Of a DNA stretch of 64,000 bases, positions 1 through 8,469 are shown one piece after another. The notes below the pieces were generated by a model that worked only from the letters and a program-made list of their open reading frames with translations, searched no databases and had not been told where the DNA came from. Position 1 is the stretch's first letter; every line of letters starts with the position of its first letter. Both the position numbers and the translations under genes were made by a program. The stretch lies in assembly GCA_965284565.1 (NCBI GenBank), contig OZ260100.1, positions 3,314,118-3,378,117 of the forward strand, in the 5' to 3' direction. Origin of the DNA: BRH-c54 sp965284565 (lineage in GTDB: Bacteria; Bacteroidota; Bacteroidia; Flavobacteriales_E; Vicingaceae).

Positions 1-804
1 TTTAACCTTAGGTTCTTTTACTTTTTCCGTTGTTGATTTTTTCTCTGTTTCTTTGTCGGTTTTCTTTTTCCAGAATTTCCACCATTTTTTATTCGTTTCT
101 TTTTCCTTTTCTTTTGTGCCTTCTACCCTATCTTCTGATTTATTTTTTTTAGTTTTTTCTGTTGTGGTTTTTGATTCTTTAGTCTTTTTCTCTTTTGGAA
201 CTACTTCTTTGCCATTTTTATAGTTGGTAACACTAAAAATGGTATCGTTTTTATAGGTTATGATTTTTCCGTGTAATTTGCCTTTTTTATACCTTCCCTT
301 TTCTACCACTTCTTCTGCTTCATACTTTAAAAATGAACCGTGTAATCTTCCCGATTTATAGCTGCCTTCTTCAACTACTTTCCCATCCACATACAACTCA
401 TAATTTCCATTTTTATAGCCTTTGTTCCAATAATAAATAGTTGATAATTTCCCTGTTTTTTCCCATGTTTTCCATTTGCCTATTCTATATCCTTTTTTAA
501 ATTCGCCTTTGGTGATTAAATTACCGTCAGAGGTAATTACCTGATAATCGCCATCTAACAATCGTCCTTTATATCCTCCCTGATTCACTTTAATGGCATT
601 ATTCTGATACCAGTAATAATCGATGGTTGTATTCAACCTGATTTTTTTCTCTTCTAATAAAACAGTAGCGTTGACAGATGAATCTTTATAATGTACACTT
701 ACATCTCTATGGGTGACTTCTTTTATTTTTTGAGCATAGATAAATGATGCAGAAAATAGAAAAAATACTGCTACGGTAATGATATGTTTCACTGCTACGT
801 TCAT
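1..804 (-). CDS. Secreted MORN-repeat protein, 3-prime end cut off by window edge
   Basis: The frame is open from the ATG at 802-804 to base 1 (268 codons, no stop), so the C-terminus is missing. The first 25 residues form a signal peptide (positive start, hydrophobic ITVAVFFLFSASF core, YAQ end). Residues about 75-190 hold MORN-type repeats of the form G-x-Y-K-x-G-K/R-x-x-G-x-W/F. A Lys/Glu-rich tail with a WWKFWKKK patch follows. MORN proteins are often membrane- or envelope-associated and many Bacteroidota antitoxin-like YwqK proteins share the fold; no specific function can be read here. Its ATG overlaps the TGA of the GspC-like fragment upstream by 3 nt, so it is translationally coupled to the pilus/secretion operon. 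The call of MORN repeats is secure; the role is unknown. Confidence 0.8.
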   Translation of the reverse strand, partial: MNVAVKHIITVAVFFLFSASFIYAQKIKEVTHRDVSVHYKDSSVNATVLLEEKKIRLNTTIDYYWYQNNAIKVNQGGYKGRLLDGDYQVITSDGNLITKGEFKKGYRIGKWKTWEKTGKLSTIYYWNKGYKNGNYELYVDGKVVEEGSYKSGRLHGSFLKYEAEEVVEKGRYKKGKLHGKIITYKNDTIFSVTNYKNGKEVVPKEKKTKESKTTTEKTKKNKSEDRVEGTKEKEKETNKKWWKFWKKKTDKETEKKSTTEKVKEPKVK

Positions 805-968
805 TTGTTTATCGTTTTTTGTTCGTCTTGAAAGGAAACGGTAATAGTTTCTTTTTCAATTTTAACTACTTTTAGTTCGTTCAATGTTGTTCCTTCTTTT
901 ACGATGCGTTCTTTGCCGTCAATATTTACTATTGCTACTCGTCTTTCTGAGTTATTATTTTTTATCAT
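801..968 (-). CDS. C-terminal half of a GspC/PilP-like protein (frameshifted)
   Basis: A 55-aa reading frame starts at the ATG at 966-968 and ends with the TGA at 801-803. Its core (DGKERIVKEGTTLNELKVVK) looks like the beta-strand GspC homology region/PilP domain that bridges inner-membrane proteins to the secretin. Reading upstream in the same frame gives TPPTVLKWPSIQYKGMIKNN, the Pro-rich plus W-P-x-I-x-Y-x-G lead-in expected in such proteins, so this frame is the continuation of the 965-1282 gene after a shift at the A9 tract (T9 on the plus strand, 1013-1021). It may be made as an independent small protein from its own ATG, as a frameshift product, or not at all if the tract is a sequencing error. 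Confidence 0.6.
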   Translation of the reverse strand: MIKNNNSERRVAIVNIDGKERIVKEGTTLNELKVVKIEKETITVSFQDEQKTINK

Positions 969-1282
969 TCCTTTGTATTGTATGGAAGGCCATTTAAGTA
1001 CCGTTGGAGGTGTTTTTTTTTAGTTTTTGAACCATTGGTTTTAGTTACAACTCGATGATTAACTATTTGAACCCTCTTTTGGCTTAAAAACGGGTCTCTA
1101 TAATCGGCAACAATAGAAAAAGTATCTTTTTTTATTTCGTCAATGTTAATGACAGTTTTCACTTCTGTGTTCGCATAACTAGGCGTTGAAAAAAAGTAAC
1201 CGTATAACTGGTAAAACACAAAGCCCCATACCAAAATCACTATGGGCAATAAAATGTATATGTTTTTTTTCTTCTGCTGCAT
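965..1282 (-). CDS. N-terminal half of a GspC/PilP-like inner membrane protein (frameshifted)
   Basis: The 105-aa product has a short basic N-terminus, one membrane segment (about residues 8-30) and a periplasmic stretch with D-Y-R-D-P-F-L, the DPF-type motif typical of GspC/PilP-like proteins just after the membrane anchor. It would link the inner-membrane PilM/N/O-like platform with the secretin. After residue about 90 (KTKKK) the sequence becomes unfamiliar and stops at a TGA that overlaps the next ATG. The other frame beyond the run of nine A gives a sensible continuation, so I read 801-1282 as one gene with a -1 shift at A9. It is 2 nt from the lipoprotein gene and part of the same minus-strand operon. 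Confidence 0.65.
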   Translation of the reverse strand: MQQKKKNIYILLPIVILVWGFVFYQLYGYFFSTPSYANTEVKTVINIDEIKKDTFSIVADYRDPFLSQKRVQIVNHRVVTKTNGSKTKKKHLQRYLNGLPYNTKE

Positions 1283-1284
1283 AC

Positions 1285-2232
1285 TTACTGTATAGTTAAT
1301 TTTCTGATATTACTCATAGGTCCAATATTTCCTGCTGCATCTGTAGATTGAACTCTCCAATAAAAAACACCAACACCTAATGAATCCTGATGAGAAGTTC
1401 CAACAGCTTGTGCTGATTTTATGAGGTTGGTAGCAGAAACATCAGAATAAAAGAAAATATCATCTGTTAGTGCTGTTCCTGTATTTGCTCCTTGTGTCCA
1501 GGAGTAAGTATGGTAACCATCACTCAATGTAGCATTATCGGCAGGAGCAACTAAGGTAACCATATTCGGAGAAGTAGTATCTATGGTCAATGTTCGAATA
1601 GAAAATGCAGTAGAAGTATTCGAGGTAGCGTTTCTGCCTTGAATACCCCAAACGAATGTTCCTTCAGGTAAGGTAGTAGTAATTGAATTGGATGTAGTTA
1701 TTTGTGGTCCAAAAACTAAGTTTCCTGTCCATGTGTTTTCATGAATTTCTATCAAATAATCATCTGCATTTAAGAGGCTATTCCAAGTAAATGTAATGTT
1801 GTCGTTATTAGTAACGTAATTATCAGTAGGAGAGCTTAAAACTATTTGTTGGCTGCTAATATCTAATGAACTGTCAATGGTTACGGTAAATGTAGAGAAA
1901 TTAGTTTCACTACCGTTATTCATTCCTTTTACTCTCCATTGAAAAGTTCCTGGATATAAGGTATATTCAAATTTGTTTTTAGAAATGGTAGTATCCAACA
2001 AAAATTTAGTTACCGAAGTAAAACTTCCTTCAACTACTTGCATGTTATACTGTTCTGCACCGTCTAACCAATTCCACCAAAAAGTATGAGTTAATTGTAT
2101 GGTAGTTAAATTGTTGGCAGGTGCTAACAAAGTAATCGTTTCTTTTTCGATGTCTTTTTCAATAAAATCATTACAGGCAATAGCTGTTGCCAACAACAAG
2201 GTGATAAAACTGTAGTTAACTATTTTCTTCAT
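1285..2232 (-). CDS. Lipoprotein with three FN3/Ig-like repeats
   Basis: The 315-aa product begins with a type II signal peptide (hydrophobic stretch ending T-A-I-A-C at Cys20). The mature part is about three repeats of roughly 95 residues beginning L-x-x-P-x-x-N/D-N and containing F/Y-x-W-x-x-L/G-A-x-x-Y-x-x-x-V/I, as in fibronectin type III-like repeats that end in a W-R-V strand. Its start lies inside the 3-prime end of the PilO-like gene (17-nt overlap), which points to a function in the pilus or secretion envelope complex, perhaps as a pilotin-like or surface component. That role is inferred from position only; no family-level name is recognised. Confidence 0.75.
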   Translation of the reverse strand: MKKIVNYSFITLLLATAIACNDFIEKDIEKETITLLAPANNLTTIQLTHTFWWNWLDGAEQYNMQVVEGSFTSVTKFLLDTTISKNKFEYTLYPGTFQWRVKGMNNGSETNFSTFTVTIDSSLDISSQQIVLSSPTDNYVTNNDNITFTWNSLLNADDYLIEIHENTWTGNLVFGPQITTSNSITTTLPEGTFVWGIQGRNATSNTSTAFSIRTLTIDTTSPNMVTLVAPADNATLSDGYHTYSWTQGANTGTALTDDIFFYSDVSATNLIKSAQAVGTSHQDSLGVGVFYWRVQSTDAAGNIGPMSNIRKLTIQ

Positions 2233-2764
2233 GGTTTTCAGCTTTTACGTTTTGTAAATAAATGGTAGTATTTAATTTTCTTGTTCGTGTTCTAAGTTCA
2301 TTATTGATCTTAAAATCCAAAGCGACCAACTTTCCTCCCTGGTAGTTATTTTCTATGTAATTACTTAGTTTTAGTAATTGGATAAAGTCTCCTTCTACAA
2401 TTACCAATGCTGTTTTAGTGGTATATCCTTTATCTGATATGGAGAAGGGTTGAGGAAAGTCTTTCAACACCAAATTATTGGTTTGCACGTAGCCTGTTAC
2501 AGACTCTAACAACAATTGATGTACGTCTAAATCATGGGCTACTTGAGTACCTATTAATTGTTCTATTTTGGCTAGTTTTTGTTTGATTACCACAATTTCT
2601 TCAGGTGCATTTTTATTGTTGGCTACTTGTTCTTCCATCACACCAGTCTCAATAGCTAAATCAATAGTATCGGACAAGGCTAATTGGTACAATACCACCA
2701 TAAATACTCCACTTATGATTAATATATATTGCAACTTCTTTTTGTATGTCAGTTTATTCATCAT
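2216..2764 (-). CDS. PilO-like inner membrane pilus/secretion assembly protein
   Basis: The 182-aa product has a short cytoplasmic N-terminus, one membrane helix (about residues 12-30), a coiled-coil segment (about 35-75) and a small alpha/beta domain, the layout of PilO/GspM. Proteins of this group dimerise with PilN/GspL in the inner membrane. Two adjacent ATG codons (2762-2764 and 2759-2761) are possible starts; the first overlaps the TGA of the preceding gene. Sequence identity to the family is low, so the call leans on topology, size and the position between the PilM/N-like gene and the GspC-like gene. Confidence 0.7.
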   Translation of the reverse strand: MMNKLTYKKKLQYILIISGVFMVVLYQLALSDTIDLAIETGVMEEQVANNKNAPEEIVVIKQKLAKIEQLIGTQVAHDLDVHQLLLESVTGYVQTNNLVLKDFPQPFSISDKGYTTKTALVIVEGDFIQLLKLSNYIENNYQGGKLVALDFKINNELRTRTRKLNTTIYLQNVKAENHEENS

Positions 2765-3981
2765 TGTTTTATCACAATTTGTAATTCAAACTCTCCCGGT
2801 GTTTTCAGGTTATCTTGTATAAAGGAGATGATATTAATATCATTCACCCATTCGTATTTTTTTAGTTTTTTTATCCAGTTATTTAGTTCAATGCTTCTGC
2901 TTACTGAACCTATAATTTTAACCGCATTGTAGGTAAAATGTATGTCTTCTGCTTTATTAATTCTTTTGGTTAACGGATTAATAAATAGCTGATTCAACTG
3001 AATGGAAGCAGGTACACTCATGGCAATTTGATCGGCATAGAAAGTAATTTTATCTGCTTTGGTTACGCCACTGTTTTGAATAAATTCTTCTTTAATAAGC
3101 AGCTCTTTTTTTAAGACTTCTAACTCATCCACAAACTGTTGTTTGCTATTTAACTGGTATTGTAACTCATTGTTAGAAGACTCATAACTGTTGGCTATCA
3201 TCATATTTGAAATGGTAAGCACAAAGAAAAAAGCAAGCAGACCAAAACCCACCACCGTATATTTATTCTTATGTAAATATTCTTGCCTAAAATGGGTTAC
3301 TTCTTCGCATGCTATCGGATGCATTTTAATCGGTGGAATAAAATGACTCAGTGCTGCACTAAAAGCAATTAATTCATGTGAATTAATAATTTCTCCTTCT
3401 ATGTTGTATTCTTCTCCTCCTGCAACGCTTCCTAAACTGTCTATCTGAGTAATATGGTTATCAGCTATCAGCAATTCATGGGTAGTAGTGGTAATTACTG
3501 ATTTATCAATGAGTTGAGTACAGTTCTCCAAAGTAAATGGACCTAAATAGATTTGAACACCAAAAAGGTGCAGTGATTGTATTGTAGCAATCAATGAATT
3601 TAACAGGTCTTTTCTTACAATAGAAACCCATGATTCAAAAGTGGAGATAACTGCTTGTTGTAAATAAAAATCTTTTAATGTTGCATTTGGAAGTACTTGA
3701 TTTAATAAATCCTGCTCAGACAAATGCTCATTTGTTTTTACTTTTTTATGTACTATTCCTTTCCCTCCAACCGCAAAGTACAACGGAGCTTTTTTGGTGT
3801 TAATCTTCGCTAATTCTTCTAAAGAAATATCCGTAAACTTACGAGTTACCTGCACACCTTCTTTACCCGCTGTTAATGCTAATGCGATGAGTGTGTAACT
3901 GTCTTTGGAGTTGTAAATCACCTCAACACCAAAAGCAGTTTGTCCTCTTATTAATTGATATTTATCTAAAAAATTGAGCAT
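2761..3981 (-). CDS. PilM/PilN-like (GspL-like) fusion protein
   Basis: The 406-aa product has an N-terminal cytoplasmic region of about 235 residues that looks like a degenerate actin-like PilM/GspL domain, then one membrane helix (about residues 240-262), a coiled coil (about 265-305) and a C-terminal periplasmic ferredoxin-like domain of PilN type. GspL and fused PilM-PilN proteins have this layout and connect the ATPase to the periplasmic ring. Its ATG at 3979-3981 overlaps the secretin stop as TAATG, which gives tight coupling. I am confident that it belongs to the assembly platform, less so of the exact equivalence. Confidence 0.7.
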   Translation of the reverse strand: MLNFLDKYQLIRGQTAFGVEVIYNSKDSYTLIALALTAGKEGVQVTRKFTDISLEELAKINTKKAPLYFAVGGKGIVHKKVKTNEHLSEQDLLNQVLPNATLKDFYLQQAVISTFESWVSIVRKDLLNSLIATIQSLHLFGVQIYLGPFTLENCTQLIDKSVITTTTHELLIADNHITQIDSLGSVAGGEEYNIEGEIINSHELIAFSAALSHFIPPIKMHPIACEEVTHFRQEYLHKNKYTVVGFGLLAFFFVLTISNMMIANSYESSNNELQYQLNSKQQFVDELEVLKKELLIKEEFIQNSGVTKADKITFYADQIAMSVPASIQLNQLFINPLTKRINKAEDIHFTYNAVKIIGSVSRSIELNNWIKKLKKYEWVNDINIISFIQDNLKTPGEFELQIVIKQ

Positions 3982-5909
3982 TAATAAATTACTGTGGGTT
4001 TTATAAAAATGTTGAGTTTACTTCTTGATTTTTCTTTTGTTCTGCTGCTAAAAAACCATTTGATAATAGGAATACGAGATAAAAAAGGCACGCCATTTCC
4101 TGACTCTCGTGTAGCTTTTTCTTCTAATCCACCCAACAGTACCATTTCCTGGTCTTTTACTCTTATATAGGAGGTAAAGTCTCTTGAAACACTTCCCGGA
4201 GGAGCTCCAGGTTCTATTTTTTCAGTAAAATCGGATTGATTTACCGTTATTTCTAAGGTGATTTGATCATCTCCTGACACAAAAGGTTTTATGGTTATTG
4301 ATAAGTCAGCATTTACTGATTTATATGTTTTAGTGGTGATATTTTGAGTAGATGTATTGGTAATTACATTGTTGGTTTGTTCAAAGTAATACTCTGTATT
4401 TCCAATACTCATCGTAGCTTCATGTCCATTTAGAGTAGCCAACTTAGGAGTCGATTTTATATTTAAAATTCCTTGTGATTCTAATGCCTTAATATTTACA
4501 TAAAAATTAGGGGTTACTTTTCCTAAATTTAATATACCATAACCGTTAAAACTCTCTATTAAATTATTGATTGAACTACTACTTAAACCAACACTTGGAT
4601 CTGACAAAATAGTGGCAGTGGTAGTTGCAGGATTATCTCCTAATCCAACTTCTATACCTGTTGAATTGGTTCTTTTGTTAGAATAATCAACTATCATCAC
4701 CTCTATCAGTACAACGGGAACAACTTTATCTATTTGTTTAATAAATAGCTCTATTTCTTTGATTTGAGGATGAGAGCCGCTTAAAATCAAACTGTTTAAG
4801 TCAACAAATTCTTTTACATCCACATTTTGCTTAATGTTAGCCGGAATATTTTCGGTTACCTTTTCAACAGATCTATGTTGTAACTGAATGACTTTAGTCA
4901 TTCTTAACCCTTCTGTTTTTCGTTCTCCAATAATGTAAATACCATCTCGATACTCATAAGTGAGTTCTGTGCCTTGAAACAAATTTTCTAACAAGCCTTG
5001 AAAAGTGGTTGATTGCACATTTACCGTAGTTTTGTCTTTAATATCGGAAACAAAATAGTAGTCTGTCCCTGTTTCATTTGCCACGCTTTTAATTACATCT
5101 GCAATTTGTACATCGCTTCCGAAAACAGATATGTCTAAGTTGCTTTTAGCATTAAAACTAAATTCTTCAGAAGTACTACCACCTGAGTTACGGTTATTTG
5201 TTTTATTAGATTTATTGGTGTTTCTATTGTCAATTTTATTATTGTTATTTTCATTGGTGGTGAATCTTTTATCTATCAAATAAAATCCATCCTCTGTTTT
5301 AGTAATGCTCAAATCATTGGCGATACCAAATTTCTCCATCGCATTATCAAAAGGCATGTCTTCTATATAACTACTCACTAATTTTGGGGCTACTCCCGAA
5401 GCCAATACCATGTTCTTTTTCGATTTTTGAGTAATCAACCTTGCTACTGTTTCTAAAGAATCATTGTTTAAGTCTAAGGACAATTTATCTCCATTCTTAT
5501 CATAATTAATTTGAAGTACTTTTTTAGGTGTTTCGACAACAACTGGTTTGGGAGGATTGTGTTTTACAATAGACATAATGCTTCCAATAAAATTAATACT
5601 CAAATCATATTCTTTACAGATAAAAATCAGCACATCAGAAACGGTTGCATTGGCAAAGTTGTTCACCACCTCTTGCTTAATGGCGGGATCAACACTAATG
5701 TTCAACTTATGAGCATCTGCAATGCCTCGCATGAATTCTTGAATAGAAACTCCGCTTACCGACATTTGTACTTTTTCTTCCAATCCAGGCATTTCGGTGG
5801 TCATAGCAGACAGTTGGTTTTCTATTTGTTTTATTCTGTCGTTGGCATAAGTGGTTACGCTCATCAACAAACAACTCACAATTCCTAATATGAATATTAT
5901 TTTCTTCAT
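3981..5909 (-). CDS. Secretin of a type II secretion/type IV pilus-like system
   Basis: The 642-aa product has a Sec signal peptide (residues 1-22). Three short N-domain-like segments follow, with a secretin/TonB short N-terminal (STN) type repeat around residues 60-110, an N0/N1-like pair around 255-330, and an Asn/Ser-rich linker near 228-250. The secretin pore domain occupies about 395-640 and contains the conserved V-P-F-L-S-R-I-P segment and a final R-S-K-L-N-I-F-I-K-P strand. It would form the outer-membrane ring through which the pilus or pseudopilus and substrates pass. Length and domain order fit PilQ/GspD. It lies between the ATPase gene (3-nt gap) and the PilM/N-like gene (TAATG). 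Confidence 0.93.
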   Translation of the reverse strand: MKKIIFILGIVSCLLMSVTTYANDRIKQIENQLSAMTTEMPGLEEKVQMSVSGVSIQEFMRGIADAHKLNISVDPAIKQEVVNNFANATVSDVLIFICKEYDLSINFIGSIMSIVKHNPPKPVVVETPKKVLQINYDKNGDKLSLDLNNDSLETVARLITQKSKKNMVLASGVAPKLVSSYIEDMPFDNAMEKFGIANDLSITKTEDGFYLIDKRFTTNENNNNKIDNRNTNKSNKTNNRNSGGSTSEEFSFNAKSNLDISVFGSDVQIADVIKSVANETGTDYYFVSDIKDKTTVNVQSTTFQGLLENLFQGTELTYEYRDGIYIIGERKTEGLRMTKVIQLQHRSVEKVTENIPANIKQNVDVKEFVDLNSLILSGSHPQIKEIELFIKQIDKVVPVVLIEVMIVDYSNKRTNSTGIEVGLGDNPATTTATILSDPSVGLSSSSINNLIESFNGYGILNLGKVTPNFYVNIKALESQGILNIKSTPKLATLNGHEATMSIGNTEYYFEQTNNVITNTSTQNITTKTYKSVNADLSITIKPFVSGDDQITLEITVNQSDFTEKIEPGAPPGSVSRDFTSYIRVKDQEMVLLGGLEEKATRESGNGVPFLSRIPIIKWFFSSRTKEKSRSKLNIFIKPTVIY

Positions 5910-5912
5910 TTA

Positions 5913-7352
5913 TCAATAATTACTCATCAACATGGCATAAACTTCATCTATAGATGTTTCGCCTTTTTCAAACAATTCAAAAGCATTGTCCATTAGTTGA
6001 TTAATTTGTTTGGCTTTTAATTCTTCCCGTACATTGAATTTTTCATTTTTGATGCATTCTGACAATTCATAATCAATGGGAATGACTTCATACACGGCTT
6101 TTCTTCCTTTGTAACCAGTATAAAAACATTTTTCACAACCTACCGGTTCAAAGTGTTGTTCCACAACCCTCGGAGCTTTGTAGTTATTAGGGAATAAGTT
6201 GGCATCAAAGGCTTTTTGTTCTTTACAATTGGGACATAACAACCTTACTAATCGTTGAGCAACACTTAATGTTAAGGTGTTTGCCAATAAATAAGAAGGT
6301 ACGCCCATATCCACCATTCTGGAAATGGTTCCCCAAGCGGAATTGGTATGTATGGTAGATAAAACCAAGTGTCCCGTTAAGGATGCTCTTATTGCCATTT
6401 GAGCAGTTTCTCCATCTCTAATTTCTCCCAACATAATTACATCCGGATCTTGTCGTAAAAATGAACGTAAAGCGGAAGCAAATCCTAATCCGATGTCTTC
6501 TTTAAGTTGTACTTGATTAATTCCCTCTAAGGTATATTCTATCGGATCTTCAATGGTAAGTAAATTGGTTTTTTCTTCGTTTAATATTTTTAGTGTTGCA
6601 TATAAAGTAGTTGTTTTTCCTGATCCTGTTGGTCCGCTAATGAGGATGATGCCATTTGGTTTTTTAATGCCTTCCAAATAATCGTAAAGTTGTTTGTTGT
6701 CGAAACCCAATGTATTAATGTCTATGTCTGTGGCATCTTTGCTTAACAAACGCATTACTATTTTTTCGCCATGCAAAGTGGGTAACAACGAAACCCGTAT
6801 ATCAAACTTACTTCCTCCATTGGTGAAGGTAATCCTGCCATCTTGAGGCAATCTTTTTTCAGCAATATCTAAGTTGGCTTTAATTTTTAATTTATTAACC
6901 AATGCAGGGTAATCATTTGCTGGGATTACATATTTTTCAATGAGTTTACCGTCTATTCGAAGCCTCACTCTGCAACGCTCTTCGTATTTTTCTATGTGAA
7001 TATCGCTACATCCTAAATCATCTGCTTCGGCTATTAGTTTATATACAAAATCTTCCGATTGGTTGGCATCAAAACTGATGGTTTCTGCTCTTTTGTTTTT
7101 ATAGGTCAATCTGTAATATTTCCCTAGTGTTTGGTGAATCAAATGCGTGGATGTTGGAATAATTTTAATGGTTTTACCAAAAATCATTTCTAATTCATCG
7201 CTTAAACTGGAATCCATTTTATCTTCATCGGCATAAAAAACAAATACATCTTCATCCATACTTTTGGGTACAATATGGTAATGCCATGCCTGATCGGTAG
7301 AGATGGTTTGCTGAATTTCAGCACTCAGTGGTATGTGTTTGCCTTCATTCAT
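5913..7352 (-). CDS. GspE/PilB-type secretion or pilus assembly ATPase
   Basis: The 479-aa product carries a shortened N-terminal domain (to about residue 100), then the hexameric motor: Walker A GPTGSGKTTTLYATL near residue 240, an Asp box, Walker B with I-M-L-G-E-I-R-D, and a His box LVLSTIHTNSAWGTI. A four-cysteine zinc site near the C-terminus (L-C-P-N-C-K and C-E-K-C-F-Y-T-G-Y) is typical of extension ATPases (GspE/PilB) and absent from the retraction ATPase PilT. It would power pilin or pseudopilin assembly from the cytoplasmic face. No GspF/PilC partner is seen in the window. Its start lies 8 nt inside the prepilin peptidase gene. Confidence 0.95.
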   Translation of the reverse strand: MNEGKHIPLSAEIQQTISTDQAWHYHIVPKSMDEDVFVFYADEDKMDSSLSDELEMIFGKTIKIIPTSTHLIHQTLGKYYRLTYKNKRAETISFDANQSEDFVYKLIAEADDLGCSDIHIEKYEERCRVRLRIDGKLIEKYVIPANDYPALVNKLKIKANLDIAEKRLPQDGRITFTNGGSKFDIRVSLLPTLHGEKIVMRLLSKDATDIDINTLGFDNKQLYDYLEGIKKPNGIILISGPTGSGKTTTLYATLKILNEEKTNLLTIEDPIEYTLEGINQVQLKEDIGLGFASALRSFLRQDPDVIMLGEIRDGETAQMAIRASLTGHLVLSTIHTNSAWGTISRMVDMGVPSYLLANTLTLSVAQRLVRLLCPNCKEQKAFDANLFPNNYKAPRVVEQHFEPVGCEKCFYTGYKGRKAVYEVIPIDYELSECIKNEKFNVREELKAKQINQLMDNAFELFEKGETSIDEVYAMLMSNY

Positions 7353-7860
7353 TAATTATCAATAAATCTTGATACAGGTGAAAGGAAGTGGTAAATTGCT
7401 GCACAAGTAATACTGCTATTAACACCAAGCTCATTGCTCCTGCTAAAGGAATTAAGGTGTTTTTTTGTTTTCGAAAAAGTATTACTCCTCCATAAATTAG
7501 TGTTATTAGAAAAATGCTACCTATAAAAAATACTACAAAATTGATGGGAGAAAATAAGGTGGTTAACACGATAAAGAAAAGTACATCTCCCAAGCCCAAA
7601 TAACTGTTGATGATGTTTTTAATTTTTTTTTCTTTTACTGAAATAATAAGCGTTACTCCCAACAAATTAACCAACACCAACAATAAATTTATTCCTGAAA
7701 AAATGGTGAGTTCTTCTATGTTAATGGTCATTACTGCATTGGTAAGCACCACCATTAAAAGCAACGGGATTAAGAACCAACTGATGGCTCTGCTTTTAAA
7801 ATCTTGGTACACTACTACCAATAAAATAGCGATTAATATGGTTAATAAAATAGGCTGCAT
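7345..7860 (-). CDS. Prepilin peptidase, short A24 form
   Basis: The 171-aa polytopic membrane protein holds the two catalytic aspartates of A24 aspartic peptidases, one in Y-Q-D-F-K-S-R (about residue 20) and one in the G-L-G-D motif (about residue 90). It would cleave the leader of the adjacent pseudopilin at the inner membrane. The N-terminal methyltransferase half with its cysteine motifs, present in classical PilD/GspO, is missing, so N-methylation of the cleaved pilin is doubtful. The ATG overlaps the pseudopilin stop as TAATG. Confidence 0.9.
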   Translation of the reverse strand: MQPILLTILIAILLVVVYQDFKSRAISWFLIPLLLMVVLTNAVMTINIEELTIFSGINLLLVLVNLLGVTLIISVKEKKIKNIINSYLGLGDVLFFIVLTTLFSPINFVVFFIGSIFLITLIYGGVILFRKQKNTLIPLAGAMSLVLIAVLLVQQFTTSFHLYQDLLIINE

Positions 7861-8264
7861 TAATCTTTTATGGTTTCTGTTAGTTTTCTATCCTGATTGA
7901 TTTCCCAAACATTGAACACGCCATCGCCATCAAAATCTTGTACGGCAGTTGCTCTAGCGGTGAAAGTGGTTGTACCTGCTTCTACAATTTCTATTTTGTA
8001 TCTTGCTCCACCCTCTTCTGTAACCAAGGTTTGTTGGTCGAAATCTACTTCTTCTAAGTCGGGCGAGTATTTAGAAAATTCTAAGAAATGTAGTTGTTGT
8101 AATGAATATAAATGTTCTAACTGTGTTTTTGCTTCTCCCTGTTTGGCTTTGGTAACGGCTTTCATAATGGAGGGTACTGCCAAAGCGGTTAAGATACCTG
8201 CAATTAATATTGCCCCCATAATTTGAAGCATGGAATAGGCTTTTAACTTTTTGTGTTTCTTCAT
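7860..8264 (-). CDS. PilA/GspG-like pseudopilin with non-canonical cleavage site
   Basis: The 134-aa product has a basic leader (MKKHKKLKA), a long hydrophobic helix (about residues 10-32) and a region K-A-K-Q-G-E-A-K-x-x-L typical of the amphipathic extension of type IVa pilins. The C-terminal D-x-D-G-D-G-V-F-N-V-W-E segment is the acidic, possibly Ca-binding end seen in PilA/GspG relatives. The usual G-F-T-L-I-E signature is replaced by A-Y-S-M-L-Q, so both the -1 Gly and the +5 Glu are substituted (Ala and Gln). It is the first gene of the minus-strand operon; the 205 bases upstream hold no clear promoter, only the short inverted repeat TTCTAA-A-TTAGAA at 8284-8296. Confidence 0.88.
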   Translation of the reverse strand: MKKHKKLKAYSMLQIMGAILIAGILTALAVPSIMKAVTKAKQGEAKTQLEHLYSLQQLHFLEFSKYSPDLEEVDFDQQTLVTEEGGARYKIEIVEAGTTTFTARATAVQDFDGDGVFNVWEINQDRKLTETIKD

Positions 8265-8469
8265 TTTTTAGAATTTAGTAAAGTTCTAAATTAGAAGTAG
8301 AGGGAGTTTTAAAAATGAAGTGGTTCATTTTTTTTTTTAACGGTAAGGAATAGAAGAATTGATTCCGTTTGTTGCTACAAACAGCTATTCAGAATTACTA
8401 AGGAAATAGGTGTTATTTTACTTTAATGCCAATGATAATTACAAAGAATTGAAAATAGAAACCACTACC

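Noticed and set aside
5511..5888. Open frames antisense to the secretin and other operon genes
   Set aside because: They are shadows of strongly supported genes on the opposite strand and have no motifs of their own.
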